Of a stretch of DNA of 11,779 bases, positions 1 through 6,347 are shown piece by piece. The stretch is from Acidobacteriota bacterium (GTDB lineage: Bacteria > Acidobacteriota > Terriglobia > UBA7540): positions 1 to 11,779 of the forward strand of contig JAKAWO010000063.1 in assembly GCA_021827255.1 (NCBI GenBank), given 5' to 3'. The position numbers and the translations under genes were made by a program. Within the stretch, counting starts at the first letter, position 1. Every line of letters begins with the position of its first letter. The notes beneath the pieces were generated by a model. It saw nothing but the letters and a program-made list of their open reading frames with translations. It did not search any database and had not been told where the DNA came from.

Positions 1-146
1 GCCACGGCGGCTTTCGCGGGCCGCGTCAGCCCGGAGATTGCCCCGCTCTCGTCAGAACCGAGCGCGGCCATCGCTCGTTCGATTGCGGGATGACCGAGCA
101 ACGGCTCAAAAAGCGATGGGGTCAGGCTCAGGACGCGCGAGGCCAC
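1..146 (-). CDS. 5' end of an unrecognised protein (partial, cut by window edge)
   Basis: On the minus strand a frame stays open from a GTG at 146 to the window edge, about 48 codons. A GGAG motif lies 8 bases before the GTG, and about three quarters of codons end in G or C, as in the neighbouring genes. The peptide begins VASRVLSLTPSLFEPLLGHP and continues as an Ala-rich, probably helical stretch. It lies 37 bases downstream of the rfaE2 stop in the same direction, so it may be the next gene of that operon. I do not recognise the family. The competing plus-strand frame over the same bases stops at 93, which favours the minus strand. Confidence 0.4.
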   Translation of the reverse strand, partial: MASRVLSLTPSLFEPLLGHPAIERAMAALGSDESGAISGLTRPAKAAV

Positions 147-183
147 GACAGGGACTCCAGGGAATCGCGATGGCGGGCCTTCG

Positions 184-693
184 CTAACGGCAGCATTGGC
201 GGGCCTTTTCAATGAGTGCGGAGGTTGACAGCGCCTTCGGCTCGCCGCCGAAAGCCTCGCCGCCCACCGGCTGGATCAGCACGACGCGCCCTCCCGCTGC
301 CTCCACTTCCGCGCGCCCCACGATTTCATCTGGGCCCCAGCCGGCGCCCTTCACAAGGATGTCGGGCAGCATGCGGGCGATGATTTTCTGAGGAGTCGGA
401 TCGTCAAAAATCGTGACTGCATCCACCGCTTCGAGCGCCGCCAGGACTTCCGCGCGCTCGTTTTGTGGAACGATGGGCCGCCCGGGGCCTTTCAGTTCTC
501 TCACGCTGCGGTCGCTGTTCACCGCGACCATGAGCGCGTCTCCGAGCTGGCGCGCTTGGGCCAGATAACGAGTGTGCCCGGGATGGAGCAGGTCGAAGCA
601 GCCGTTGGTGAAGACCACGCGCCGTCCATGCCGTTTGAGTTCGTCCACCCAGTCGTAGGCGCGTTCGAGTGGGAGAACTTTTTCCAGGCTCAT
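184..693 (-). CDS. rfaE2: D-glycero-beta-D-manno-heptose 1-phosphate adenylyltransferase (RfaE2 / HldE C-terminal domain type)
   Basis: This 169-residue protein is a stand-alone nucleotidyltransferase of the cytidylyltransferase fold. It transfers AMP from ATP to heptose 1-phosphate to give ADP-heptose, the cytoplasmic precursor of LPS inner-core heptose. The ATP-binding signature TNGCFDLLHPGH is at residues 29-40 with the HxGH motif at 37-40. NSDRSVRELKG at 59-69, PDILVKG at 110-116 and the late STS at 156-158 (counterpart of the usual SxTxx nucleotide-binding motif) are all in place. The length fits the single-domain form; the kinase half of HldE is not fused, so a separate kinase should exist elsewhere in the genome. 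The ATG at 693 is followed at once by the family-typical N-terminus, but the Shine-Dalgarno is weak. Function is confident by family; the operon link to the partial gene downstream is inferred. Confidence 0.93.
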   Translation of the reverse strand: MSLEKVLPLERAYDWVDELKRHGRRVVFTNGCFDLLHPGHTRYLAQARQLGDALMVAVNSDRSVRELKGPGRPIVPQNERAEVLAALEAVDAVTIFDDPTPQKIIARMLPDILVKGAGWGPDEIVGRAEVEAAGGRVVLIQPVGGEAFGGEPKALSTSALIEKARQCCR

Positions 694-900
694 GGTTAAC
701 GCCGCCGATGACGCGCGGCTCCTCGACCACCGATTTTATCACGCTCTCCGCCGTTCGAGGCGGATGGGGCGCCCCGTCCGGCGGAAACCGGCGGATGTCG
801 CCGGGGTGGCCAACAAAGGGCCGACGCAGCCCGCTACTTTCGCTGACGGATCGCTTTATGTTTGGGCTGGGGGTCTTGCCGAGGTAGGCCGCGGCAGGTG
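694..900. other. Intergenic spacer upstream of rfaE2, no gene seen
   Basis: These 207 bases separate the 67-residue small gene from rfaE2. Open frames on either strand are short or are extensions of shadows of rfaE2. On the minus strand a GATAAAAT-like -10 candidate occurs around 735-742, about 45 bases before the rfaE2 ATG, without a convincing -35 partner. I see no terminator hairpin with a T-run. Confidence 0.3.
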
Positions 901-1104
901 CTAATCGTCCGCCAGCGGGATGCGAGGAATCGGGGCACGGTATTCCCAATCCGACATCACGGCCACTTTATATCGAAACAGCTTGCACGCCGTGCAGATC
1001 TGCGCCAGCAGAAACGGGCTCTTCAGGTCCTGCCAGCGATGCGGACAGTTCCCCGCCAGCGGTTTTTCAATTCGGGCAGCATCGAGATCCAGGTTAGTCC
1101 TCAT
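901..1104 (-). CDS. Small protein with CxH...CxxC pattern, possible zinc-ribbon-like
   Basis: This 67-residue protein is of a family I do not recognise by name. Residues CPHRW (20-24) and ICTACK (36-41) give a Cys20-x-His22 ... Cys37-x2-Cys40 arrangement that could hold one zinc ion. The remainder is mixed charged and aromatic, ending in ADD, with no signal peptide or membrane segment. The ATG at 1104 is preferred because GGGA sits 6 bases upstream; an in-frame GTG at 1116 would add four residues but has no Shine-Dalgarno. It lies between the GH27 gene (78 bases upstream) and rfaE2 (207 bases downstream) on the same strand. The metal site is inferred from spacing only, and the functional role is unknown. 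Confidence 0.6.
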   Translation of the reverse strand: MRTNLDLDAARIEKPLAGNCPHRWQDLKSPFLLAQICTACKLFRYKVAVMSDWEYRAPIPRIPLADD

Positions 1105-1182
1105 CCGCGTTCCCACTTACTTGCGCAAACAGCGCTCAGCCGCGCGGCCTTCCGCCCAGCCGTCACCCGACCGTGTTCCCTC

Positions 1183-2355
1183 CTATTCTGATTTTACCCT
1201 AACCAGGACCACACTGTGACGAGGAACTTGCGCCGTGTAGCTGCCGGTGAAGGTTCCGAGATTTTTGTGCTCCCAAAGGTCACGGACTGTCGCTGAAGGT
1301 CCCAGACCGAGATCGCTGAACTTGACCGTCACCGGCATGGTGGATTCTCCGGCATTGAACAGTCCCACGCCGTAGCTGCCATCGGCCAGCGGCTTGGCCC
1401 ACACCTGGAGTGGGCCTTCCTGGCTGACCCTGTGGCCCTCGACTCCCTTCGGGTCCTGGTCGAGCGCGATCACTTCCTTGTTGGTCAGTATCGCCAGAAC
1501 TTGGGGCGAGACATGCGTCAGGTCGTTGCCGGCAATGAGCGGCGCGGCCAGCAGGCACCAGAGGCTCATGTGAAACTTGTCTTCGTCAAGGCTCATCCGG
1601 CCGTTGCCGACTTCGAGCATGTCGGGGTCGTTCCAGTGGCCCGGACCGGCGTATTTTCCCAAACCGTCCTGACCAAAGCCAATGAAGACCATGCGAGTGA
1701 AATTGGGCTGGATATCACCCGTCGTCCGCCACAGGTTGGCGCCGATGGACGGCCCCCACTGCCAAACGCGGTCCATGCCGTACTGACAGAGGCTGAAAAC
1801 GATTGGACGCCCCGTCTTGACCAGCGCGTCGTGCATCTGTTTGTAAACCCGCGGCTCCGCCGAAAGCGGGTAAACCTCCCGCGCGCTGCACCAATCGTAC
1901 TTCAGGTAATCAATGCCCCACTTGGCGTAGGTATCCGCGTCCTGCTGCACGTGGCCGTAACTGCCCGTGTATCCTCCGCAGGTCTTGGGTCCGGGAGAGG
2001 AATAAATGCCGAGCTTCAGTCCTAAGCCGTGGACGTAATCCGCGAGCGCCTTCATGTTTGGGAAGCGGCTGTTAGAATGGATGAAGCCTTGGGCGTCGCG
2101 TTTCCCCTCCCACGTATCGTCTATGTTGACGTAGGTATAGCCCGCCGCCTTCATGCCGTTGGTAGCCATGGCCTTTGCCTCAGCTCGGATGATGGCGTCG
2201 CTGACGGTGCCGTGGAAGTAATTCCAACTGTTCCACCCCATGGGCGGCGTCGCCGCCAGATGCGCGGTCTGTGCCTGGGCGACGCTGGCACAAAAAATCA
2301 CCGCCAGAATTATCCAGAGCGATCCGCGCGTTGGCTCGGTTCGGAAGGATTCCAT
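1183..2355 (-). CDS. Secreted alpha-galactosidase, glycoside hydrolase family 27
   Basis: This 390-residue enzyme is predicted to remove terminal alpha-1,6- or alpha-1,3-linked galactose (or a related alpha-linked sugar) with retention of configuration, outside the cytoplasm. A signal peptide spans about residues 1-28, with hydrophobic core LWIILAVIF and a probable cut after AQA. The (beta/alpha)8 barrel begins with PPMGWNSWN (38-46). NIDD at 77-80 lines the substrate pocket, YLKYDW at 150-155 carries nucleophile Asp154, and WRTTGD at 209-214 carries acid/base Asp214. GPGHWNDPDML at 237-247 is another family hallmark. A C-terminal beta-sandwich follows from about 305. There is no carbohydrate-binding module, so it resembles the compact plant-type enzymes. 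The ATG at 2355 is chosen over a longer frame from 2406 because AAAGGA lies 8 bases upstream and the signal peptide then starts normally. Confidence 0.93.
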   Translation of the reverse strand: MESFRTEPTRGSLWIILAVIFCASVAQAQTAHLAATPPMGWNSWNYFHGTVSDAIIRAEAKAMATNGMKAAGYTYVNIDDTWEGKRDAQGFIHSNSRFPNMKALADYVHGLGLKLGIYSSPGPKTCGGYTGSYGHVQQDADTYAKWGIDYLKYDWCSAREVYPLSAEPRVYKQMHDALVKTGRPIVFSLCQYGMDRVWQWGPSIGANLWRTTGDIQPNFTRMVFIGFGQDGLGKYAGPGHWNDPDMLEVGNGRMSLDEDKFHMSLWCLLAAPLIAGNDLTHVSPQVLAILTNKEVIALDQDPKGVEGHRVSQEGPLQVWAKPLADGSYGVGLFNAGESTMPVTVKFSDLGLGPSATVRDLWEHKNLGTFTGSYTAQVPRHSVVLVRVKSE

Positions 2356-2363
2356 GTTTACAA

Positions 2364-2369
2364 TCCTTT
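2364..2369 (-). promoter_or_regulatory. Ribosome binding site fixing the GH27 start
   Basis: On the minus strand AAAGGA lies 8 bases before the ATG at 2355. It decides between this start and an upstream in-frame alternative at 2406 that would add 17 residues ahead of the signal peptide. Confidence 0.65.
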
Positions 2370-2370
2370 C

Positions 2371-2614
2371 TCGTAAAGAGAATGGGCGTACTTTTCGAGA
2401 AGACAATGGCCAAGTGTACTACCGCCGAGGCTGAGAAGTCCACCGGTCGAGCAGAAAAAAGACAACCCGGGACAAACCCGCCAGTTTTCGATACGCAACG
2501 ACATAAATCCCTGGCGCTCGCAAGGCCCGCCGTCCCCGCTGGCGATTCGCCCGACACTAAGGGCAATGCCACCCCAGGAGGAGCACGCCGCCGGTTTATG
2601 ACGCCCTGTATAGC
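2371..2614. other. Divergent intergenic region between the GH27 gene and tRNA-Leu
   Basis: No convincing gene is visible on either strand; the open frames here have no Shine-Dalgarno and read as low-complexity Arg/Pro/Ala peptides. The GH27 promoter should lie here on the minus strand, but I cannot pick a clear -35/-10 pair. Confidence 0.3.
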
Positions 2615-2643
2615 TTGAGGCAGGCCGGTCGTCGTGCTACGCT
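2615..2643 (+). promoter_or_regulatory. Probable sigma-70-type promoter of tRNA-Leu
   Basis: TTGAGG (2615-2620) and TACGCT (2638-2643) are separated by exactly 17 bases. Transcription would start near 2650, leaving a leader of about 10 bases before the tRNA, a layout usual for tRNA genes. The -10 matches the consensus at only three of six positions, so this is a candidate. Confidence 0.4.
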
Positions 2644-2659
2644 CCAATCTGGCTAACCG

Positions 2660-2748
2660 GCGGGGGTGGCGGAACTGGGAGACGCAAGGGACTTAAAATC
2701 CCTTGTCCCGCAAGGGACGTGCCGGTTCGATTCCGGCCCTCCGCACCA
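2660..2748 (+). tRNA. tRNA-Leu, anticodon UAA, CCA encoded
   Basis: The full cloverleaf can be drawn. The acceptor stem GCGGGGG (2660-2666) pairs with CCTCCGC (2738-2744) with one G-U. The D stem is GCG/CGC. The anticodon stem AGGGA (2687-2691) pairs with TCCCT (2699-2703) around loop CTTAAAA, placing TAA at 2694-2696. The long class II variable arm has stem TCCC, loop GCAA and stem GGGA. The T stem GCCGG/CCGGC encloses TTCGATT. Discriminator A at 2745 is followed by a genome-encoded CCA. The long variable arm, the A discriminator and the UAA anticodon identify leucine (reads UUA, and UUG by wobble). Confidence 0.97.
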
Positions 2749-2810
2749 ACTCATTCGAACAAGTGAGGCGTGCGCCGCGGGTGAGGTGGACATTGCCCGC
2801 GTTGACAGGC

Positions 2811-3250
2811 TTAGGCGGAGGGGCTTCCTAGTGGCTTAAACATGTCATCAAACTTTGCTGAAGCCGCGTCAACGGGTCCCATCAGATTGAGGGAACAGAC
2901 TCGGCTCCTCGCACTCCACGTCTTGCGTGGGCTTGCCGAGGCCGAACCCCCGAGCGGTGACCCGAAAGCGCCCGGCCAAAAAGCGGCGAGCGAACGATAT
3001 AAGCGCGAAGCGAAGCCTTCATCCTTTTCCAGCTTGGCACGGAGCAGGTCCTTCGGGATGGCGAGCGCGTGTGAATCCCCGTGGCCTCCACGCTGGCCAG
3101 GGCCGGCCGCGAAACAACAGATGAGATTTATCCCGCCACTTTGCCGCCTGGCAGGCGGGCGATTCCGGCCTGATCGGCATGGACCAGAAGCTGGCCGTCA
3201 ATCAGCATGAAGAGGGATTCCAAGTGCTCGCCGGGACGGTTCTTTCCGAG
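2811..3250 (-). pseudogene. Decayed cyclic-nucleotide-binding (CRP-like) domain protein
   Basis: No single frame is intact, but consecutive minus-strand segments in changing frames rebuild the C-terminal part of a cyclic-nucleotide-binding protein. Segment 1 (about 3240-3131) has ESLFMLIDGQLLV and IARLPGGKVAG. A TAA at 3130-3128 falls where the family has Glu of GE(M/I)S. The same frame then gives SRPALASVEATG. A one-base loss near 3077 moves the reading to ALAIPKDLLRAKL and FASRLYRSLAAF. Another near the A-run 2978-2982 moves it to LAGRFRVTARGFGLGKPTQD, and a third near 2890-2905 to LNLMG and AKFDDMFKPL, ending at the TAA 2813-2811. The family pattern (IPK..L..KL..D..FA.R.YR.LA.F, then GKPTQD and AG.RFD.M) is recalled from intact homologues, not searched. 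The N-terminal half upstream of about 3250 is not recognisable. The intact protein probably was a cytoplasmic cAMP/cGMP-responsive sensor. Confidence 0.72.
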
Positions 3251-3375
3251 CGCGGCCAACCTCGTCGAGCGCGATGGCCGCCGGAAAGCTGATCCCCCCG
3301 CCCATGGTGCCATTCCAGCGCGAGTGAGCTGCGCGGCGGAAAAGTACAAAAACAAAAAACCCTCAGAACTCACGC

Positions 3376-3381
3376 TATAAT
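3376..3381 (+). promoter_or_regulatory. Candidate -10 element for the SHOCT-copper ATPase genes
   Basis: A perfect TATAAT occurs in an AT-rich patch (about 3341-3390) of otherwise GC-rich DNA, 70 bases before the start of the SHOCT gene. No good -35 hexamer sits 16-19 bases upstream, and I see no CueR-type inverted repeat, so copper control is not shown. Confidence 0.35.
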
Positions 3382-3451
3382 AATTTTTACAGAGAACGGA
3401 GGCTCGTCAGGCCCTTGCCGCCCGCGCGGTGGAGTTTGAGGATGGTGTCTT

Positions 3452-3652
3452 ATGTGGGGAATGGGCGCGATGTGGCTTATCTGGGTTCTCATCATTATCG
3501 CGACGGTATTGTTTATCCGCTGGATGGTGGATGCTTCACGCGATAGGCGCGGCCCTCGGGAAACTCCAGAGGAGATCTTAAAGCGACGATATGCCAACGG
3601 CGAGATCAACAAGACCGAATACGAACGGAAGTTGACGGACCTCCGACGCTAG
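3452..3652 (+). CDS. Membrane-anchored SHOCT domain protein
   Basis: This is a 66-residue protein with one transmembrane helix at about residues 5-24 (MWLIWVLIIIATVLFI core), a basic linker, and a C-terminal SHOCT domain at about 38-64. The SHOCT domain is recognisable from EILKRRYANGEI followed by EYERKL. SHOCT domains are short helical modules often found at protein termini or in small membrane proteins; their molecular role is poorly known. The ATG at 3452 has a GAGGA motif 9 bases upstream. It ends 41 bases before the copper ATPase on the same strand, so the pair is probably co-transcribed. Small SHOCT proteins are commonly seen next to heavy-metal ATPases, which suggests an accessory role; this is association only. 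Confidence 0.85.
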   Translation: MWGMGAMWLIWVLIIIATVLFIRWMVDASRDRRGPRETPEEILKRRYANGEINKTEYERKLTDLRR

Positions 3653-3693
3653 CAATGGCTCTGAGGGCGTATTCAGATTAGGGAGATGAATCG

Positions 3694-6078
3694 GTGGACA
3701 AGACGCACAGCGCGCCATCACCATCGGAAGCGCCTGCACAGGAGGCGGCGGACCCGATAACCAAGGATCCGGTTTGCGGGATGAGTGTGGACATCAAACA
3801 GGCCGCGGCCAGCGAGGCGCACGGCGATCAGACCTACTATTTCTGCTCGGCGCGTTGCGCCGAGAAGTTTCGCGCGGAGCCTGAGCCATACATTGTGCGG
3901 GAACAACTCTCCCCAGGGGCGCAAAAGCCGTCGCAGAAGGCTACGGAACGGCGGGCGCGATCGGAATACACCTGTCCCATGCACCCGGAGGTGCGGCAGC
4001 CGGGGCCGGGGGTCTGCCCGAAGTGCGGCATGGCGCTCGAGCCACGAACGCTCGCCACGGACGAGGAAAAGAATCCTGAATTGGTTGACATGACCCGGCG
4101 GTTCTGGATAAGCGTGGCGCTGACAGTTCCCTTACTGGGAATCTCCATGGTCGGCTATCTTCCTCCCGGCTATCTTTGGAGCACTTGGGCTAATTCCCGG
4201 GTTGGGATTTTGGCGCAGTTGATCATTGCCTCGCCCATCGTTCTCTGGTGCGGCTGGCCTTTCTTCGTGCGTGGCTGGAGTTCCATCGTCATCCGCAGTC
4301 TGAACATGTTTACCTTGATTGGTCTCGGCGTGGGCATCGCCTATTTTTACAGCGTCGTCGCCGCGTTGCTCCCTGGCATTTTCCCGCCCACGTTTCAATC
4401 CGCCTCGGGGGAAGTCGATGTCTATTTTGAGGCGGCCGCGGTGATCACGGCCCTCGTCCTGCTCGGCCAAGTGCTGGAATTGCGGGCCCGCAGCCAAACC
4501 GGCGCGGCGATCAAGGCTCTGCTGGGTCTCGCCCCAAAGACCGCGCGGCTGATTCAAGAGGATGGTTCGGAAACGGATGTGCCTTTGGACCAAGTCAAGC
4601 CTGGGGACCGGCTGCGCGTGCGTCCTGGCGAAAAAATTCCGGTGGATGGTGTGGTGCTCGACGGGCGTAGCAGCGTGGATGAATCCATGATCACTGGCGA
4701 GCCGATTCCCGCCGAGAAGCAGCCAGGCGATCGGGTTACAGGAGCGACCGTAAATGGGACGGGCTCGCTCGTGATGCGTGCGGAACGCGTGGGCAGCGAA
4801 ACCTTGCTCGCACAGATCGTGCATATGGTGGCCGAAGCTCAGCGCAGCCGGGCCCCGATTCAAGAACTGGCGGATGTCGTTGCGGGGTACTTTGTACCCA
4901 CCATTGTCGGCCTGGCGATCCTTACTTTCGTTATTTGGGCTCTATGGGGCCCGAATCCCCGCATGGCTCATGCTTTGGTCAATGCCGTGGCGGTGTTGAT
5001 CATCGCCTGTCCGTGTGCCTTGGGACTGGCCACGCCGATGTCCATTATGGTGGCCACAGGGAAGGGGGCAAGCGTCGGTGTTTTGTTCAAAAACGCGGAA
5101 GCGATCGAGCATTTGCGAAAAGTGGACACCCTGGTTGTAGATAAAACTGGCACGCTCACCGAAGGCAAGCCTCGGCTGGTGGCCGTAGAAACCTCGGGCA
5201 ACTTCGAAAAGGACAGTCTTCTGCGCCTGGCTGCGAGCCTTGAGCGAGGCAGTGAGCACCCGCTTGCGGCGGCAATCGTAGCCGGAGCGAAGGACCAAGG
5301 TGTCCGGCTTGCATCGGTAGAAGGGTTCGATTCGCTGACGGGGAAGGGAGTAAAAGGCAGTGTGGAAGGGGCGTCGGTTGCCTTGGGGAACCGTAGGCTC
5401 CTCGAAGACCTTCAGATCAACGCCAACGGCCTGCTTGAGCGCGCTGAAAAGATGAGGTTGGATGGCCAAACTGTGATGTTCGTCATCGTGGATAGAGCAG
5501 CGGCAGGGTTGATAGGCGTGGCCGATCCCGTCAAGCAAACGACGCCCGAGGCCATCCGCCAGCTCCATGAGGATGGTATCCGCATTGTGATGCTGACCGG
5601 TGACAGCCGAACCACCGCCGAGGCCGTCGCCAAAAAGCTCAACATTGACCAGATCATTGCGGAGGTTCTTCCAGAAGACAAAGCCAGCGTTGTAAAGAAA
5701 CTCCAGTCCGAAGGGCGATTTGTCGCCATGGCCGGCGATGGCATCAATGATGCTCCCGCGCTCGCCCAGGCCCAGGTTGGCATCGCTATGGGCACGGGCA
5801 CGGACGTGGCGATGGAAAGCGCGGGGGTGACGCTTGTGAAGGGAGATTTACGCGGGATTGTCCGAGCGCGCATGCTGAGTCGCGCCACGATGCACAACAT
5901 AAAGCAGAATCTTTTCTTCGCGTTCATTTACAACTCGCTCGGAGTCCCTGTTGCCGCTGGAATTCTGTACCCGTTCTTTGGATTGCTGCTGAGCCCGGTC
6001 ATCGCCGCTGCGGCAATGAGCTTCAGCTCGGTATCCGTTGTCACGAACTCTTTGCGGCTGCGCAGGGTTCGTTTATAG
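3694..6078 (+). CDS. copA: P1B-type copper-translocating ATPase with YHS and heavy-metal-binding N-terminal domains
   Basis: This 794-residue inner-membrane pump is predicted to export Cu(I) from the cytoplasm using ATP. The N-terminus has a YHS domain (about 22-66; Cys28, Cys51, Cys55) and then a heavy-metal-binding domain, CPMHPEV (94-100) to CPKCGM (108-113), instead of the classical HMA CxxC fold. Pump hallmarks are all present: TGE (334-336), CPC (439-441) in the membrane, DKTGT (483-487) with phosphorylated Asp483, HP (522-523), TGD (635-637) and GDGINDAP (681-688). The YN (746-747) and MSFSS (775-779) residues of the last helices fit the Cu(I) class (P1B-1). The start is a GTG with GGGAG 8 bases upstream; an ATG at 3686 is out of frame. 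The protein is full length. Silver transport is an alternative substrate. Confidence 0.95.
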   Translation: MDKTHSAPSPSEAPAQEAADPITKDPVCGMSVDIKQAAASEAHGDQTYYFCSARCAEKFRAEPEPYIVREQLSPGAQKPSQKATERRARSEYTCPMHPEVRQPGPGVCPKCGMALEPRTLATDEEKNPELVDMTRRFWISVALTVPLLGISMVGYLPPGYLWSTWANSRVGILAQLIIASPIVLWCGWPFFVRGWSSIVIRSLNMFTLIGLGVGIAYFYSVVAALLPGIFPPTFQSASGEVDVYFEAAAVITALVLLGQVLELRARSQTGAAIKALLGLAPKTARLIQEDGSETDVPLDQVKPGDRLRVRPGEKIPVDGVVLDGRSSVDESMITGEPIPAEKQPGDRVTGATVNGTGSLVMRAERVGSETLLAQIVHMVAEAQRSRAPIQELADVVAGYFVPTIVGLAILTFVIWALWGPNPRMAHALVNAVAVLIIACPCALGLATPMSIMVATGKGASVGVLFKNAEAIEHLRKVDTLVVDKTGTLTEGKPRLVAVETSGNFEKDSLLRLAASLERGSEHPLAAAIVAGAKDQGVRLASVEGFDSLTGKGVKGSVEGASVALGNRRLLEDLQINANGLLERAEKMRLDGQTVMFVIVDRAAAGLIGVADPVKQTTPEAIRQLHEDGIRIVMLTGDSRTTAEAVAKKLNIDQIIAEVLPEDKASVVKKLQSEGRFVAMAGDGINDAPALAQAQVGIAMGTGTDVAMESAGVTLVKGDLRGIVRARMLSRATMHNIKQNLFFAFIYNSLGVPVAAGILYPFFGLLLSPVIAAAAMSFSSVSVVTNSLRLRRVRL

Positions 6079-6110
6079 GACCATTCCAGGAAACGGGCGT
6101 GCTTCGATGA

Positions 6111-6338
6111 GGCTCCCATGCCGCGGTTGGCTTCGGGCTCCTGACGCTTTTAGCCGTCGCCGTGTTCATCGTCGAGTCGCTACCGGCGTTCCCCGCCCCG
6201 TCGCCGAGACCGCATCTCGCGAAGAGCGTACGCTGGTTCGGCGCGCGATGGTCATCCAAACGACTGCTCGTGCTAGCCTTCGCGCAGCAGTTCGGTTTGC
6301 CTATTTTTGAGAATACTTTTACCCTGCACGCCCAGTAG
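6111..6338 (+). other. Open frame with membrane-like segment, possible gene remnant
   Basis: Between the copper ATPase and the aminotransferase one plus-strand frame is open for 75 codons from after the TGA at 6108-6110 to the TAG at 6336-6338. It begins GSHAAVGFGLLTLLAVAV, a good transmembrane or signal-peptide core, and goes on with FIVESLPAFPAPSP. Third positions are GC-rich in the first two thirds, as in genes. The only usual start inside is a GTG at 6162, which would cut off the hydrophobic core and has no clear Shine-Dalgarno. A nearby out-of-frame ATG at 6107 or 6118 plus a frameshift would give a secreted or membrane peptide. I cannot name a family, and chance openness in GC-rich DNA remains possible. 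Confidence 0.25.
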
Positions 6339-6347
6339 AGATCAGCA

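Noticed and set aside
404..949. 181-codon minus-strand frame overlapping rfaE2
   Set aside because: It covers the rfaE2 coding sequence in another frame, and its peptide is Arg/Pro/Ser-rich; RfaE2 is certain.
1432..2025. 197-codon plus-strand frame inside the GH27 gene
   Set aside because: Antisense shadow of a well-supported alpha-galactosidase in GC-rich DNA; no start signal or known motif.
2776..2801. Inverted repeat CGCGGG...CCCGCG after the tRNA as a terminator
   Set aside because: Only six pairs around a 14-base loop and no T-run on either strand; likely chance in GC-rich DNA.
2842..3210. Plus-strand 122-codon open frame over the pseudogene region
   Set aside because: No Shine-Dalgarno; the peptide is Arg/Pro/Ser-rich without family features. 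The opposite strand carries recognisable cyclic-nucleotide-binding segments, so this is a shadow.
3251..3373. Upstream part of the minus-strand frame starting at 3373 as an intact N-terminus of the broken sensor
   Set aside because: Residues upstream of about 3250 do not resemble the family in any frame I tried, so the pseudogene boundary was set at 3250.
4132..4863. 243-codon minus-strand frame inside the copper ATPase gene
   Set aside because: Antisense to conserved ATPase domains; the His/Arg-rich peptide is typical of a shadow frame.
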